Assembly (NCBI GenBank): GCA_003696105.1
Contig: RFGE01000119.1
Location: 1 to 35,503 of the forward strand
Direction: 5' to 3'
DNA length: 35,503 nucleotides
Source of the DNA: Deltaproteobacteria bacterium
Lineage (GTDB): Bacteria > Myxococcota_A > Polyangia > Haliangiales > J016
The translations under genes were made by a program, and so were the position numbers. Below, one piece after another: positions 8,109-22,172 of this stretch (positions are counted from its first letter, which is position 1; the number at the start of each line of letters is the position of its first letter). Below the pieces are notes generated by a model. That model saw nothing but the letters and a program-made list of their open reading frames with translations. It searched no databases and had not been told where the DNA came from.

Positions 8109-8960
8109 TCATCGCAGCTGCGACAGCGCCACGCGCGCCACGCCGCGCACGAGCCCCGACGGGTCGGTCAGCGCGGCCTCGAGGACGCCGCGCGACGCCG
8201 GGTCGCCGATGCGGCCGAGCGCCCACGCCGCGTTGCGGCGCACCGCCGCGTCCGCGTCGGACGCCACCAGCCGCTCGAGCTCCGCGCGGGCGTCGGCCTG
8301 CCGGAACCGGCCGACGAGCGACGCCGCGGCCCGACGCACCGTCGCGTCACGGTCGGCCAACAGCGCCACCGCGGGCGCCGCCGACGTCTGGCCGCGAATT
8401 TCTCGCCACGCCGTCACCGCCTCGCGGCGCACGGCGGGATCCGGGTCCTTCATCGCTGCCGCAAGCGCCGGGTTCGCATCCGGGTGACCGATGCGGCCGA
8501 GAGCGCGCGCGATCGCGACGCGCGCCTCGGCGTCGAGATCCGTGCGCACGATCGCGGCCGACAGCGCCGGAATCGCCCGGACCAGTTGGAACGCGCCGAG
8601 CGCGTCGGCCGCATTGCGCGCCTTGATCGAGTCGTTCATCTGCAGGTACGCCAAAGAGCGCTCGGCGATCTCTTCCATCTGCGCCGGCCGAGCGGCGAAC
8701 CACCACGCGGCCGCCTCGCGCACCTCGTATTCGGGGTGATCGAGAAGCTGCATCATGTCGGGAATGCAGCTCGCGCAGAACATGAACTCCCCGTGCTCGA
8801 TCTGCGAGACGATCGCGGACGGCACGCCGCTGGCGATCGCGCGGCGCAGCTCCGCGACGGTGTGTCCGGGGTCGGCTGCGGCCGGCGCCGAGGTGGCGAC
8901 CAGCGCCAGCCCGAGCACCGCACCGACGAGCTTCTGGGTCAGGGTCTCGTGCGTCTTCAT
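8109..8960 (-). CDS. Secreted HEAT-repeat protein
   Basis: 283 residues with an N-terminal signal peptide ending SAPAAA|D (about residue 29). The mature protein is a solenoid of HEAT-like repeats of about 30 residues; examples are AVRRNAAWALGRIGDPASRG, ARVAIARALGRIGHPDANPA and AVRREAVTAWREIRG. Near the mature N-terminus is a CxxC pair (Cys62-A-S-Cys65) without a following His, so it is not a c-heme site; a disulfide or metal site is possible. HEAT solenoids are scaffolds for protein contacts. GGAGG 6 nt before the ATG supports the start. The gene begins 15 bp after the stop of the HzsA-like diheme lipoprotein, so the two are almost certainly cotranscribed, and a role as its periplasmic partner or assembly factor is a reasonable inference. 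Confidence 0.85.
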   Translation of the reverse strand: MKTHETLTQKLVGAVLGLALVATSAPAAADPGHTVAELRRAIASGVPSAIVSQIEHGEFMFCASCIPDMMQLLDHPEYEVREAAAWWFAARPAQMEEIAERSLAYLQMNDSIKARNAADALGAFQLVRAIPALSAAIVRTDLDAEARVAIARALGRIGHPDANPALAAAMKDPDPAVRREAVTAWREIRGQTSAAPAVALLADRDATVRRAAASLVGRFRQADARAELERLVASDADAAVRRNAAWALGRIGDPASRGVLEAALTDPSGLVRGVARVALSQLR

Positions 8961-8975
8961 GGTCTTCCTCCGTGG

Positions 8976-11234
<2,259 letters not shown>

Positions 11235-11267
11235 GGCGTGCCTCCTGGTGTCCACACCGCGATGTAC

Positions 11268-11284
11268 AGCAAGCGCGATGCCAA
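11268..11284 (-). promoter_or_regulatory. Sigma-54 (RpoN) promoter
   Basis: On the minus strand the sequence TTGGCATCGCGCTTGCT matches the -24/-12 consensus YTGGCACGrNNNTTGCW at every defined position except two, with the invariant GG and GC in the correct 10-bp spacing. The predicted start of transcription is near 11257, leaving a leader of about 22 nt that holds AGGAGG at the right distance from the GTG at 11234. This implies an enhancer-binding activator; none is encoded in the window. Confidence 0.7.
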
Positions 11285-11357
11285 CAAAAAACGCCGGAAT
11301 TCCAACGCACTCCCGCCAGGCCGCGGGGGCCACGAGCCGCGCCGCGCGCACAGCCCA

Positions 11358-11373
11358 GGGGGCGATGGCCCCC
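11358..11373 (-). terminator. Hairpin 3' of mutS, possible terminator
   Basis: A 6-bp G/C stem (GGGGGC with GCCCCC) closes a 4-nt loop 22 nt after the mutS stop. There is no T tract, so termination efficiency is uncertain. The rest of the mutS to HzsA-like gap holds the sigma-54 promoter and nothing else recognisable. Confidence 0.3.
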
Positions 11374-11395
11374 AACCCCGAGGCGCTCGGCCGCG

Positions 11396-13996
11396 TCACG
11401 CGCTGCGGGCCAGCGCGACCAACTCCGCCAGCGCCACCAACGCCTCGACCGGCGTCATCGCGTTGGGGTCGAGCGCGGCGAGCCGCTCGCGGAGCGGATC
11501 GACCGGCGGCTCGGCGGGCGGCGGCGGCGCCTGCGCGGCGGCAAACAGGTCGAGCTGCGCGCCTGCGCCGAGAGAGCGCGCGCCTTCGAGTTCGCCGAGG
11601 ATCTGGCGGGCGCGCGACACGACCGGACGCGGCAACCCGGCGAGCCGCGCGACGTCGATGCCGTAGCTGCGATTGGCGCCGCCCTCGACGACGCGGCGCA
11701 GGAACACGATCTCGCCCGCATGCTCGCGCACGGCGACCGATACGTTGCGCACGCGCGGCCGCGCCTGCGCGAGTGCGCACAGCTCGTGGTAGTGGGTGGC
11801 AAACAGCGTGCGCGCGCCGATCGCGTCGTGGAGGTACTCGGTGACCGCCCAGGCAATCGATACCCCATCGAACGTGGACGTGCCTCGGCCCACCTCATCG
11901 AGGACGACGAGCGAGCGGCGCGTGGCGCCGGCGAGGATCGCCGCCGTCTCGCGCATCTCGACCATGAACGTCGACTCGCCGCGAGCGAGATTGTCGGCCG
12001 CGCCGACCCGCGTGAAGATGCGGTCGACGATGCCGATGCGCGCCGACCGGGCCGGGACGAACGAGCCGATCTGCGCCAGCAGTACGATCTGCGCGACTTG
12101 GCGCATGAACGTGGACTTGCCCGCCATGTTCGGACCGGTGACCACGAGGATCTGATCGGTCGCCGTGTCCAGCCGGCAGTCGTTGGGGACGAACTGTCCG
12201 GCCGGCACCGTGCGCTCGACGACCGGATGGCGCCCGTCGACGATGTCGATGACGTCGCCGTCGTCCACCTCGGGGCGCACGTAGCCACCCGTGTGGGCGA
12301 CCTCCGCGAGCGCCGCGCACACGTCGACCGTGGCGACTCGGCGGCCGGCCTCGACGAGGGCCGCCGTGTGCGCGCGGACACGCTCGCACAGCGCCGCGAA
12401 CAGCTCCTGCTCGCGCGCCAGCAGCGTGTCCTGCGCCGCGACGATCTTGGCCTCGAGCCCGGCCAACTCCTCGGTCACGTAGCGCTCGCCGGTCGCGACC
12501 GTCTGCTTGCGCACGTAGTCGCCCGGTACTTTGTCGAGGTGAGCGCGCGTGACTTCGATGTAATAACCGAACACCTTGTTGTATTTGACCTTCAGCGACG
12601 GAATGCCGGTGCGTTCGCGTTCCCGCGCCTCGATCGCGAGAATGGCGTCCTTGCCGCCGGTGGCGAGCCGGCGGTTCTCATCGACGACCGCGCAGTACCC
12701 GTCGCGGATGAAGCCGCCGTCGGATGCGCGCGCCGGCGGCCGGTCGACGAGCGCGCGGCCGAGTTCGGTTGCCAGCTCGGCCAGCGGAGCGAGCAGCGCG
12801 TCGTCGTCGACCGCAGCCAGCAGATCCGGCGCGCCGAGCGCGCGATCGGAGGCGCTGCGGATGCGCGCGACCAGCTGCGGCAGCCGCTCCAGCGAGTCGC
12901 GCAACAAGCCCAGGTCGCGCGGAGTCGCGGCATGTAACGACACGCGGCCGGCGAGGCGCTCGAGGTCCGCGACGTGGCCGAGGTCGCGCCGCAGCGCGTC
13001 GCGCAGGGAGGCGCGCTCGACGAGGAACTCGACCGCGTCGTGGCGGCGGCGGATGTGTGCAATGTCCGTGAGCGGATACAGCAACCAGCGCCGCAGCAGG
13101 CGTCCGCCCGGGGCCGTCCGCGTGCAGTCGAGCACGCCGAGCAGCGAGCCGTCCTTCTTGCCGCCGATCAGGGTGGCGCACAGCTCGAGGTTGGCGACGG
13201 CGGCCTCGTCGAGCACGACGGTGTCGGCCGGCTCGTAGACGTGTAGCCGCGCTAGCGGCAGCGCCCCCGCCGGCTGGGTATCGCGCGCGTAGGCGAGCGC
13301 CGTCGCCGCAGCCTGCGCGGCGAGCGGCCGGTCGGCCAGGCCGAGGCCGCGCAGATCGTCGGACAGCGCTCGCTCGAGTTCGGCGGCGACCGCGTCGTCG
13401 TCGACCGGAGTAAACGGGCTGTAGACGCAGCCCGGGTGGCGCGCGCGCACCTCCGGGTCCTCGCACAAGATCTCGCGCGGATCGACGCGCGCCAGTTCGC
13501 CGGCCAGCGCGTCGAGCCCGACGATCTCGGTGGCGCAAAACTCGCCGGTCGACGCGTCGAGGTACGCGAGGCCGAACCGGTCGCCGGCGCGCGCGATCGC
13601 CGCGACGTACCGGCCGACCTTGGGGTCGAGCACCTCGTCGTCGAGGACGATCCCGGGCGTGATGACCCGCACGACCTCGCGCTTGACCAGGCCTTTGGCC
13701 TTCTTGGGGTCTTCGGTCTGCTCGCACAGTACGACCTTGTGGCCCAGTTCGGTGAGCTTGGCGATGTAACCGCGCGCCGCGTGGTGCGGCACGCCGGCCA
13801 TCGGCACGCCGTCGTCGCGACCCTTGTCCCGACTCGTGAGGGTGAGGTCGAGCTTGTTGGCCGCGAGCACGGCGTCCTCGAAGAACATCTCGTAGAAGTC
13901 TCCGAGCCGGAAAAACAGGATTGCGTCCGGGTATGCCTCCTTGATCTGGAGGTACTGCCGCATCAGCGGCGTCTCCGACGGCTTGCTGCGGGCCAT
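11396..13996 (-). CDS. mutS: DNA mismatch repair ATPase MutS
   Basis: 866 residues, a normal length for MutS. It recognises base mismatches and small loops and recruits MutL. The N-terminal mismatch-reading domain has the [11 protein letters not shown] motif with the Phe-x-Glu wedge, and the next lines ([18 protein letters not shown]) are standard. Connector, lever and clamp domains follow. The ATPase has a Walker A site, [10 protein letters not shown], near residue 620, followed by the ST-rich FMVEMRET segment, Walker B ([13 protein letters not shown]) and the ATHYHEL motif. The C-terminus keeps the short helical dimerisation tail. The gene lies 51 bp after the SPOR-domain gene on the same strand. 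No Shine-Dalgarno sequence precedes the ATG; a weak -10-like TACACC lies 7 nt upstream. No sign of damage. Confidence 0.97.
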   Translation of the reverse strand: MARSKPSETPLMRQYLQIKEAYPDAILFFRLGDFYEMFFEDAVLAANKLDLTLTSRDKGRDDGVPMAGVPHHAARGYIAKLTELGHKVVLCEQTEDPKKAKGLVKREVVRVITPGIVLDDEVLDPKVGRYVAAIARAGDRFGLAYLDASTGEFCATEIVGLDALAGELARVDPREILCEDPEVRARHPGCVYSPFTPVDDDAVAAELERALSDDLRGLGLADRPLAAQAAATALAYARDTQPAGALPLARLHVYEPADTVVLDEAAVANLELCATLIGGKKDGSLLGVLDCTRTAPGGRLLRRWLLYPLTDIAHIRRRHDAVEFLVERASLRDALRRDLGHVADLERLAGRVSLHAATPRDLGLLRDSLERLPQLVARIRSASDRALGAPDLLAAVDDDALLAPLAELATELGRALVDRPPARASDGGFIRDGYCAVVDENRRLATGGKDAILAIEARERERTGIPSLKVKYNKVFGYYIEVTRAHLDKVPGDYVRKQTVATGERYVTEELAGLEAKIVAAQDTLLAREQELFAALCERVRAHTAALVEAGRRVATVDVCAALAEVAHTGGYVRPEVDDGDVIDIVDGRHPVVERTVPAGQFVPNDCRLDTATDQILVVTGPNMAGKSTFMRQVAQIVLLAQIGSFVPARSARIGIVDRIFTRVGAADNLARGESTFMVEMRETAAILAGATRRSLVVLDEVGRGTSTFDGVSIAWAVTEYLHDAIGARTLFATHYHELCALAQARPRVRNVSVAVREHAGEIVFLRRVVEGGANRSYGIDVARLAGLPRPVVSRARQILGELEGARSLGAGAQLDLFAAAQAPPPPAEPPVDPLRERLAALDPNAMTPVEALVALAELVALARSA

Positions 13997-14047
13997 CGCG
14001 GCGGGTGTACCGCAGCGGTCTGACGCCGCCAGCCGGCGGCCCGCCGG

Positions 14048-14782
14048 TCACAGCCGAGTCACGTACGCGATGATGCGCTGGCGCTTTTCGAACTCGGCCT
14101 TGGCCCGCAGCGCATCCGTGTGCGTCGCGTAACGGCCGAGCCGGACGCGGTACCAGACCCCCTTGCCCGGCACCGTCGCCTCCGTGATGTACGGCTCGTA
14201 GCCGGCGGCCGTGAGCTTGGCGTGAAACGCCTCGGCCTCCGCGCGGTCCTGAAACGAGGACAGCTGTAGCGTGAACCGCGGCCGGCGCGCCGGTGGCGCC
14301 GCGGCCGCCGGCTGGGGCTTCGCCGCCGGCTCCGGCTTCGCCGCCGGCTCGGGTTTCGCCGCCGGCTCGGGCTTCGGCTCCGGCTCCGCCGCCGGCTCGG
14401 GCTTCGGCTCCGGCTTCGCCGCCGGCTCGGGCTTCGGCTCCGGCTTCGCCGCCGGCTCGGGCTTCGCCGCCGGCGCAGCCGCGCGGTCTGCCGCCGCGGC
14501 CGCCACCGGGCGAACATCGGGAGTGACGAGTTCGGTCGGAAACGCCAGGTCGTCGTCCTCCGCGGCGAGCTGGTCGAGCGCGGCGAGCGGATCGCGCTCC
14601 GCCGACGTGTCCGCTCGGTCCGCGACGTGGCTGCGCGCCTCGAGGCGCTTGCCGACCATCACGCCGAGCACGAACACCAAGCTGGCGATCACCGCCCCGC
14701 CGAAGAACAGGTAAAAGATCTGCCGGCCGTCGAGACTGACCTCGATCTTGTCCTTGAACAGGTCCGCGTCGTCTGCCCGCAT
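14048..14782 (-). CDS. SPOR-domain membrane protein
   Basis: 244 residues. A short cytoplasmic N-terminus is followed by one membrane helix ([20 protein letters not shown], about residues 23-43), a periplasmic linker, a long Lys-Pro-Glu/Ala low-complexity stretch (about 100-160) and a C-terminal SPOR domain (about 165-244) that opens with [20 protein letters not shown] and contains [17 protein letters not shown] domains bind peptidoglycan stripped of stem peptides, usually at division sites, so this is likely a cell-envelope or division protein. The Pro-rich stretch would span the periplasm. The start at 14782 is preferred over one 13 codons upstream because a -35/-10 pair (14790-14818) places transcription right at this ATG. 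mutS follows on the same strand. Confidence 0.85.
   Translation of the reverse strand: MRADDADLFKDKIEVSLDGRQIFYLFFGGAVIASLVFVLGVMVGKRLEARSHVADRADTSAERDPLAALDQLAAEDDDLAFPTELVTPDVRPVAAAAADRAAAPAAKPEPAAKPEPKPEPAAKPEPKPEPAAEPEPKPEPAAKPEPAAKPEPAAKPQPAAAAPPARRPRFTLQLSSFQDRAEAEAFHAKLTAAGYEPYITEATVPGKGVWYRVRLGRYATHTDALRAKAEFEKRQRIIAYVTRL
14311..14475. repeat. Tandem repeat encoding Lys-Pro-Glu/Ala linker
   Basis: In-frame 12- to 30-bp units built on GCCGCCGGCTCGGGCTTC repeat through the SPOR-protein linker. Copy-number variation would only lengthen or shorten the periplasmic spacer. Confidence 0.75.
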
Positions 14783-14789
14783 CGCGCCA

Positions 14790-14818
14790 GATGTACCCCG
14801 CCGGGGCGACGCGGGCAA
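14790..14818 (-). promoter_or_regulatory. Sigma-70-type leaderless promoter of the SPOR gene
   Basis: TTGCCC (14813-14818) and TACATC (14790-14795) are separated by exactly 17 bp, and the -10 ends 7 nt before the ATG at 14782. There is no Shine-Dalgarno sequence. Just upstream lies an 8-bp perfect hairpin (14824-14846), which may be the 3' end of the preceding lipoprotein operon. Confidence 0.5.
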
Positions 14819-14903
14819 CATTTCGGCCGCGCGCCCTTCGCGGCCGCGCCCGGGCCGACGCGCCGCACGAGGTCACGCAGACGACCGGGCGCGGTCGCGC
14901 CGG

Positions 14904-17900
14904 CTACTCGATGACCGCCGTCGGGTCGACGCCGAAGTTTTGGTGGGTAGCCGACGGAATCACGCGAACGATCTTACCGCGAGTGAACGCCGGCGTCGGA
15001 TCGTCGCCCGCATCGAGTATCCACAAGTTGCCGTCGGGTCCCGGCACGATGCGGACGGGAAGCGCCAGGTCGGCCTGCACCGTCATTGGCGCGAAGCCGC
15101 CGCCGATGCGAATGCTCAACCCGTAGCCCGGAAAGACCGGCGAAAACGGCGGCAGCCCGCCCTGCCCGTCGCCGTGACACGCGGCGTCGCCGGTCGTGCT
15201 GACCTGGACGAGGTGCATGGTGAACACCGGGTTGCGGAAGCGAATCGCGTCGACCGTGACCGTCTCGAACGGGTCCTCGCCGTCGGCGAGCTCGCGCGGA
15301 ACGCACTCGCCGCTGTCGTCGAGCACCAGTTGGCTCGTCTTGTCGATGGTGTGATCGATCGTCGTGGCGCACGGGTTCGGCTCCACGTCCGCGAGCCCGT
15401 CGCCGCTGCACGGCGGCACGCGCAGCGGGATGCGGCCGACGTGCAGCGGATTGCCCGCCGGGTCGTCGATGCACTGCCCCGTCGCCGGATCGACGATGCG
15501 ATTGTGCAGATAGCCGGTGATGCGGGTGGAGTCGATCGCCGCACCGATGACGGTGAACGCCTCGCCCGCGTTGACGCGATATCGCTGGAGCGCCGGCGTG
15601 CAGGCCTCCGTCGGCAGCGGCCCGAAGGTGCACAGGCCGTCGCGGTTGCAGTAGGCGCCGTCTGCGCAGCCCGGGTCTTCCGCGTCGGGGTCGCACGTCA
15701 TCACGCACCGCTTCGGACCGGGCGCGCGGCTCGGGTCGCTCACGCACGCCCACGAATACGGCGACGGCTGGAGCACGTCGTCCTTGGGCTGCTGGTCGAG
15801 CGGAAACACCTGCTCGTAGCGGGCGAGATCCGCGCACTGGGCGTCGCTGTCGCAGCCGTCCAGCGGCGTCGTGAGCAGCGTGACGAGCCGCTCGGCGAGC
15901 GTCAGGTGCCCCGCGTAGGTTTCGACCGCGGTGTAGCGGCGCTGCGACACGAGCAGGTCGCGGCATTCGTGCAGCAGCGCGTCGGCGTCCTGCGCGGGGA
16001 AGCACAGGCCGGTGGACACGGTGCTGTCGGGATGGAACACGCACTCCTCGCCGACGCTGCAGTTTGCATCGCTCGAACACCCCATCAGCGTGACGACGTC
16101 GTACTCCTGCACGCCCATGCCGCAAAACGGCGCCGCGCCGTCGACCAGGAGCACGTCGTCCCCGTCCTCGAGAACCACGCCGACGCGCACGGTCGGCCCG
16201 TCCTCTGCGAGCGCCTGATCGTCGAGCGACAGCTGGCCCTCCCACGCGATCACGAACTCCTCGTTGCGCGCCGCCAGAACGTCGGGAAACGCGTACTCGC
16301 GCACGAGCGGCGGCGCCGACATCTCCAACTCCGACACGTCGTCGCGCGACATCGTCGACTCCGTCCCGAGTTCGCACAGCACGCGGCGGCCGACCGGTAG
16401 AAGCGCACGGCTGCGATCGAACGACATCACATCGAGGTCCAGCAGCTGCGCGACGCCGTCGCGCGCGCGCACGCCATACTGGGTGTTGCTCGCGGTCGAG
16501 TTGACGCTGGTCGAACAGGTCGTGGGCACGTACGAGCGTTCCGTCACCGCATCGCGCGGCTGGTGCGGGATCGCCAGCGGCATGTCCACTGCGAGCGGAT
16601 CGTCGCTGCGCTCGGAGTCGAGGTAGTGGTCGTCGTCGACGTTGACGACGTGCACCAATCCGTCGGAGGTCGTCACCATCGCGAACGTGCCGACCATCGT
16701 GAGCGGAGCGCGCGCGGTGTTCGAATCGACCGGTTCCGCGGGCACGTTCGAGTAGATCGCGACGTCCAGCGGCGACGCATCGCGCGGGAATCGGATGCCG
16801 GGGCCGCGCGCCCCGGCGCGACGCGGCGGCGTGCGCGAGTCGCCGACTGGCATGCACGCGAGGAAACCGCGATCCGTCACGTCGTGGAGGTAGCGCGGGT
16901 CGACCTGGGTGTCGCATTCGACGCCGTGGGTGACGTCGACGACGCGGATGCTGCGGTCCGTACCCACGCCGTAGACGAATCGGAACGCGCCGGCCGAGTC
17001 CGCGGGGTTGCCGAACGAGGCGTTGCCGCGCGCGCCGCCAGGGTAGATGACGCCGGTCTCGGCGAGGCGGCGCAGTCCGACCGGACCCTCGAGCGGAATC
17101 GAGGTCGCCGACGTCGGCAGGCCGGCGTCGTCGAGCGATACGACCGCGAGTGCCGCCGCGTTTTCGGCACCGATGAACAACCGCGAGCCGTCCGCCGCCA
17201 CCAGCACCGCCCCGGGCCGCGGCGCACCGCTGTCGGTCCCGCCGTCGGGCCCCGCGTCGGCCGGCCCCGCGTCGGCCGGCCCCGCGTCGGCCGGCCCCGC
17301 GTCGGGCCCGCCCGCGGCCGTCGCGCCGCCCGCGCGCGCATCGCCGCACTCGACCGGACAGTCGAGGTCCCCGCCCGCCACGACGGGCGTGCCGTCCGCG
17401 CCGAACCGGATCGACGCGACCACGCCATACCCGGTGCCGCCCGGTCCGCCCGTCGGATCGATGACCGCCACCGCGTGGCACGCCGGGTACGCGACGTACA
17501 GCAGGCCCGTCGGTTCGGCCGGACACTCCTGCGCGGTCGCCGGCAGCGGAGGCTCGGTGGCCATCATCCTCGGCCGCGCGCGCAGCACGTCGCCGGCTGC
17601 GGTCACGATCGCCGCGCGCCGGACCGACGCCTGCTGCTGGACCGCGGCGACCGGGTCCACGATCGACAGGTCGCAGGTCCCGGCGTTGGCGACGGTCAAA
17701 AAGCAGCCCGTCTCGTCCGTCGCGATCGACACCGGCAAGCTGCCGACCGGGAGGGAGTTCTTCCCCGGGACCAGCGGGTCGGAATCGATCACGACCCCGG
17801 CCTGAATGTTCACGCTCATGTCGACGACGGCGACCGTGCCGGTCTCCGATTGCAGCGCGAATCCGTACATCCCCGGCGTCACCGCCGGACTGGGCCCCGC

Positions 17901-18113
17901 GTCGGCGCCGCCGCCGGCCAGCCCGCCGAAGCAGTTGTCGAGCGGCTGCGCGGTGAAGATCTCGCTGCCGTCGTCGAGCACGAGCCCGCCGACGCACGCG
18001 AACGCAAGGTCGGTCGGCCGGTCGAGGTTGCGCGGCTCGGCCGCCGGAAACTCCTGCGAACACGCGAGCGCCGCCGCCCCGGCGACCGCGCACGCGAACG
18101 CCGCCCGCCGCAT
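14904..18113 (-). CDS. Large beta-propeller lipoprotein with Cys-rich repeats
   Basis: 1069 residues; family not identified. The start at 18113 shares one base with the stop of the preceding lipoprotein gene (TGATG), indicating translational coupling. The signal peptide ends in a lipobox (LALAC, Cys18). Residues about 120-420 contain propeller-like segments (VAVIDPTGGPGG). They are interrupted near residues 265-295 by an Asp-Ala-Gly-Pro repeat. Later come two Cys-rich patches typical of myxobacterial surface proteins (CSSDANCSVGEECVF near residue 680; CADGAYCNRDGLCTF near 810). The C-terminus returns to an NHL/SMP-like blade (IVPGPDGNLWILDAGDD). An isolated AACHGDG is not a CxxCH heme site. 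It is likely displayed on the outer membrane as a ligand-binding or structural protein. It is the last gene of the glyQ operon. Confidence 0.8.
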   Translation of the reverse strand: MRRAAFACAVAGAAALACSQEFPAAEPRNLDRPTDLAFACVGGLVLDDGSEIFTAQPLDNCFGGLAGGGADAGPSPAVTPGMYGFALQSETGTVAVVDMSVNIQAGVVIDSDPLVPGKNSLPVGSLPVSIATDETGCFLTVANAGTCDLSIVDPVAAVQQQASVRRAAIVTAAGDVLRARPRMMATEPPLPATAQECPAEPTGLLYVAYPACHAVAVIDPTGGPGGTGYGVVASIRFGADGTPVVAGGDLDCPVECGDARAGGATAAGGPDAGPADAGPADAGPADAGPDGGTDSGAPRPGAVLVAADGSRLFIGAENAAALAVVSLDDAGLPTSATSIPLEGPVGLRRLAETGVIYPGGARGNASFGNPADSAGAFRFVYGVGTDRSIRVVDVTHGVECDTQVDPRYLHDVTDRGFLACMPVGDSRTPPRRAGARGPGIRFPRDASPLDVAIYSNVPAEPVDSNTARAPLTMVGTFAMVTTSDGLVHVVNVDDDHYLDSERSDDPLAVDMPLAIPHQPRDAVTERSYVPTTCSTSVNSTASNTQYGVRARDGVAQLLDLDVMSFDRSRALLPVGRRVLCELGTESTMSRDDVSELEMSAPPLVREYAFPDVLAARNEEFVIAWEGQLSLDDQALAEDGPTVRVGVVLEDGDDVLLVDGAAPFCGMGVQEYDVVTLMGCSSDANCSVGEECVFHPDSTVSTGLCFPAQDADALLHECRDLLVSQRRYTAVETYAGHLTLAERLVTLLTTPLDGCDSDAQCADLARYEQVFPLDQQPKDDVLQPSPYSWACVSDPSRAPGPKRCVMTCDPDAEDPGCADGAYCNRDGLCTFGPLPTEACTPALQRYRVNAGEAFTVIGAAIDSTRITGYLHNRIVDPATGQCIDDPAGNPLHVGRIPLRVPPCSGDGLADVEPNPCATTIDHTIDKTSQLVLDDSGECVPRELADGEDPFETVTVDAIRFRNPVFTMHLVQVSTTGDAACHGDGQGGLPPFSPVFPGYGLSIRIGGGFAPMTVQADLALPVRIVPGPDGNLWILDAGDDPTPAFTRGKIVRVIPSATHQNFGVDPTAVIE
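17251..17308. repeat. 15-bp tandem repeat encoding PADAG units
   Basis: CCCGCGTCGGCCGGC is repeated three times with a partial fourth copy, in frame, inside the large lipoprotein gene. It encodes a flexible spacer; the same Asp-Ala-Gly-Pro style closes the lipoprotein at 25288. Confidence 0.8.
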
Positions 18114-19515
18114 CAGTCGTCCCCCAGATCCGGCTCGCCGAGCCGGACGACGACGCGGTTCTCGGTCGGCGCACCGGGCGTCAGATCGATGACCGCGATG
18201 GTGTTTTCGAGAAAGTTGGTCACGTACATCTGTTTGCGCGCTTCGGACACGGCAATCGCGTGCGGCCCGCGTCCGGCGTTGACGACCGCTTCGAGCGTCG
18301 CAGCTTCCGGGTCGATCACCCACACCTGGCCGTCCCGAAAGCAGCTCACGTAGGCGCGCTCGCCCGCGCCGACGTCGGCGACGGCGACGATCCCTGCCTG
18401 CGGGCACAGCTCGGTCGCGATCAGCACCTCGTTGCGCGGGCGCCCGTCGGCGTCGTCGGACGTGTCGACGGTGATGAGGGTCGGCGGGTTCCGGTTGATC
18501 ACGTGCGCGCGGTCACCGCCGGCGGAAAATGCGATGCCGCGCGAGTCGTCCGCCGGGAACACCGTGTTGACGAAGAAATAGTCGGTCGGGGCCAACAGCG
18601 GAAATCCGCCGTCGAGTGGCTGCTCGACGTGCAACATCTGAACGCGCGATTCCACGCGGCTGGTGACGTACACGAGGTCGTCGGCGGTGCCGGGGCGGCG
18701 CCCAGCCACGCCGACCGCGCCGCGCAAGCCGTTGACGCGCGTCGTGAAGAAGCCGCCCTTGACGTCGGCGAGCACCGGCGGCTCCGAATCATCCGGCGGG
18801 GTCGCGACCAGCGATACGTTGCCGGTCGTGAGATGCGCGACGACGGCGTAGCCGTTGTCTCCGTCCACGAAGATGCCGAACGGCTCGGAGGTGAGCGTTC
18901 CCTGATCGGGGTCGCCGCGCAACTGGGTGATCTGGTGGCGCACGTCACAGCGCGGGTAGTCGCCGGATCCGCCGCACTCGAACAACTCGCTGGCGGGATC
19001 GAAGTCCACCCAGGTAATTGACGGGTCGCCGCGCACCGGCAAGAACAGGCGCACGCGCCCGTCGGCCAGCGTTTGCGTGCCGATGTCGCCGGCGAAGTTG
19101 CCGAGGCGGACGGTGGCGCCCGGCACCAGGAACGCCGCGCCGTCGCCGTCGGCCTCCTCAGGGCACACGACCGTCTCTCGCACCTCCGGATCCTGCGCGC
19201 AGCCGGCGGGGACCTCGCCGTCGTCCACCCAACGCCGGACCAGCGCATCGACCACGTCCACATCGACGAGCTGGAGGCTGCTGGACCCATACCGCAGGTC
19301 GGAGTTGGCGTTGCTCACGAACAGATAGCGGTCGTCCGGCGACAGCGCCAGGCCGGTCGGAAAGTAGAACGCGTCGGCGGGCGGCCGGACGTCCTCGGCG
19401 CTCGCCGGGCAGCCCGCCAGAGCCAACCCGAGCGGGATCACAGCGATGGCGGCGCGCATCGGCTCCATGCGGGTGATTGGATTCGCGCCGTGCGCGGCGG
19501 GTTGCCCGCGGTGCG

Positions 19516-19519
<4 letters not shown>
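18113..19519 (-). CDS. YVTN-type beta-propeller lipoprotein
   Basis: 468 residues from the ATG at 19519. This start overlaps the ppdK stop (ATGA) and has GGAGG 8 nt upstream, which sets it; later ATGs at 19468 and 19459 would give a shorter signal peptide with no good ribosome site. The lipobox is LALAGC (Cys37 from the chosen start). Propeller blades are visible at both ends: FPTGLALSPDDRYLFVSNAN near the mature N-terminus, and GPHAIAVSEARKQMYVTNFL followed by a further blade at the C-terminus. The middle carries a Cys-containing insertion (FECGGSGDYPRCDVRH). Such surface propellers usually bind other proteins or ligands. Coupled to ppdK upstream and to the large lipoprotein downstream, the pair probably acts together at the outer membrane. 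Confidence 0.8.
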
Positions 19520-22170
<2,651 letters not shown>

Positions 22171-22172
22171 GG

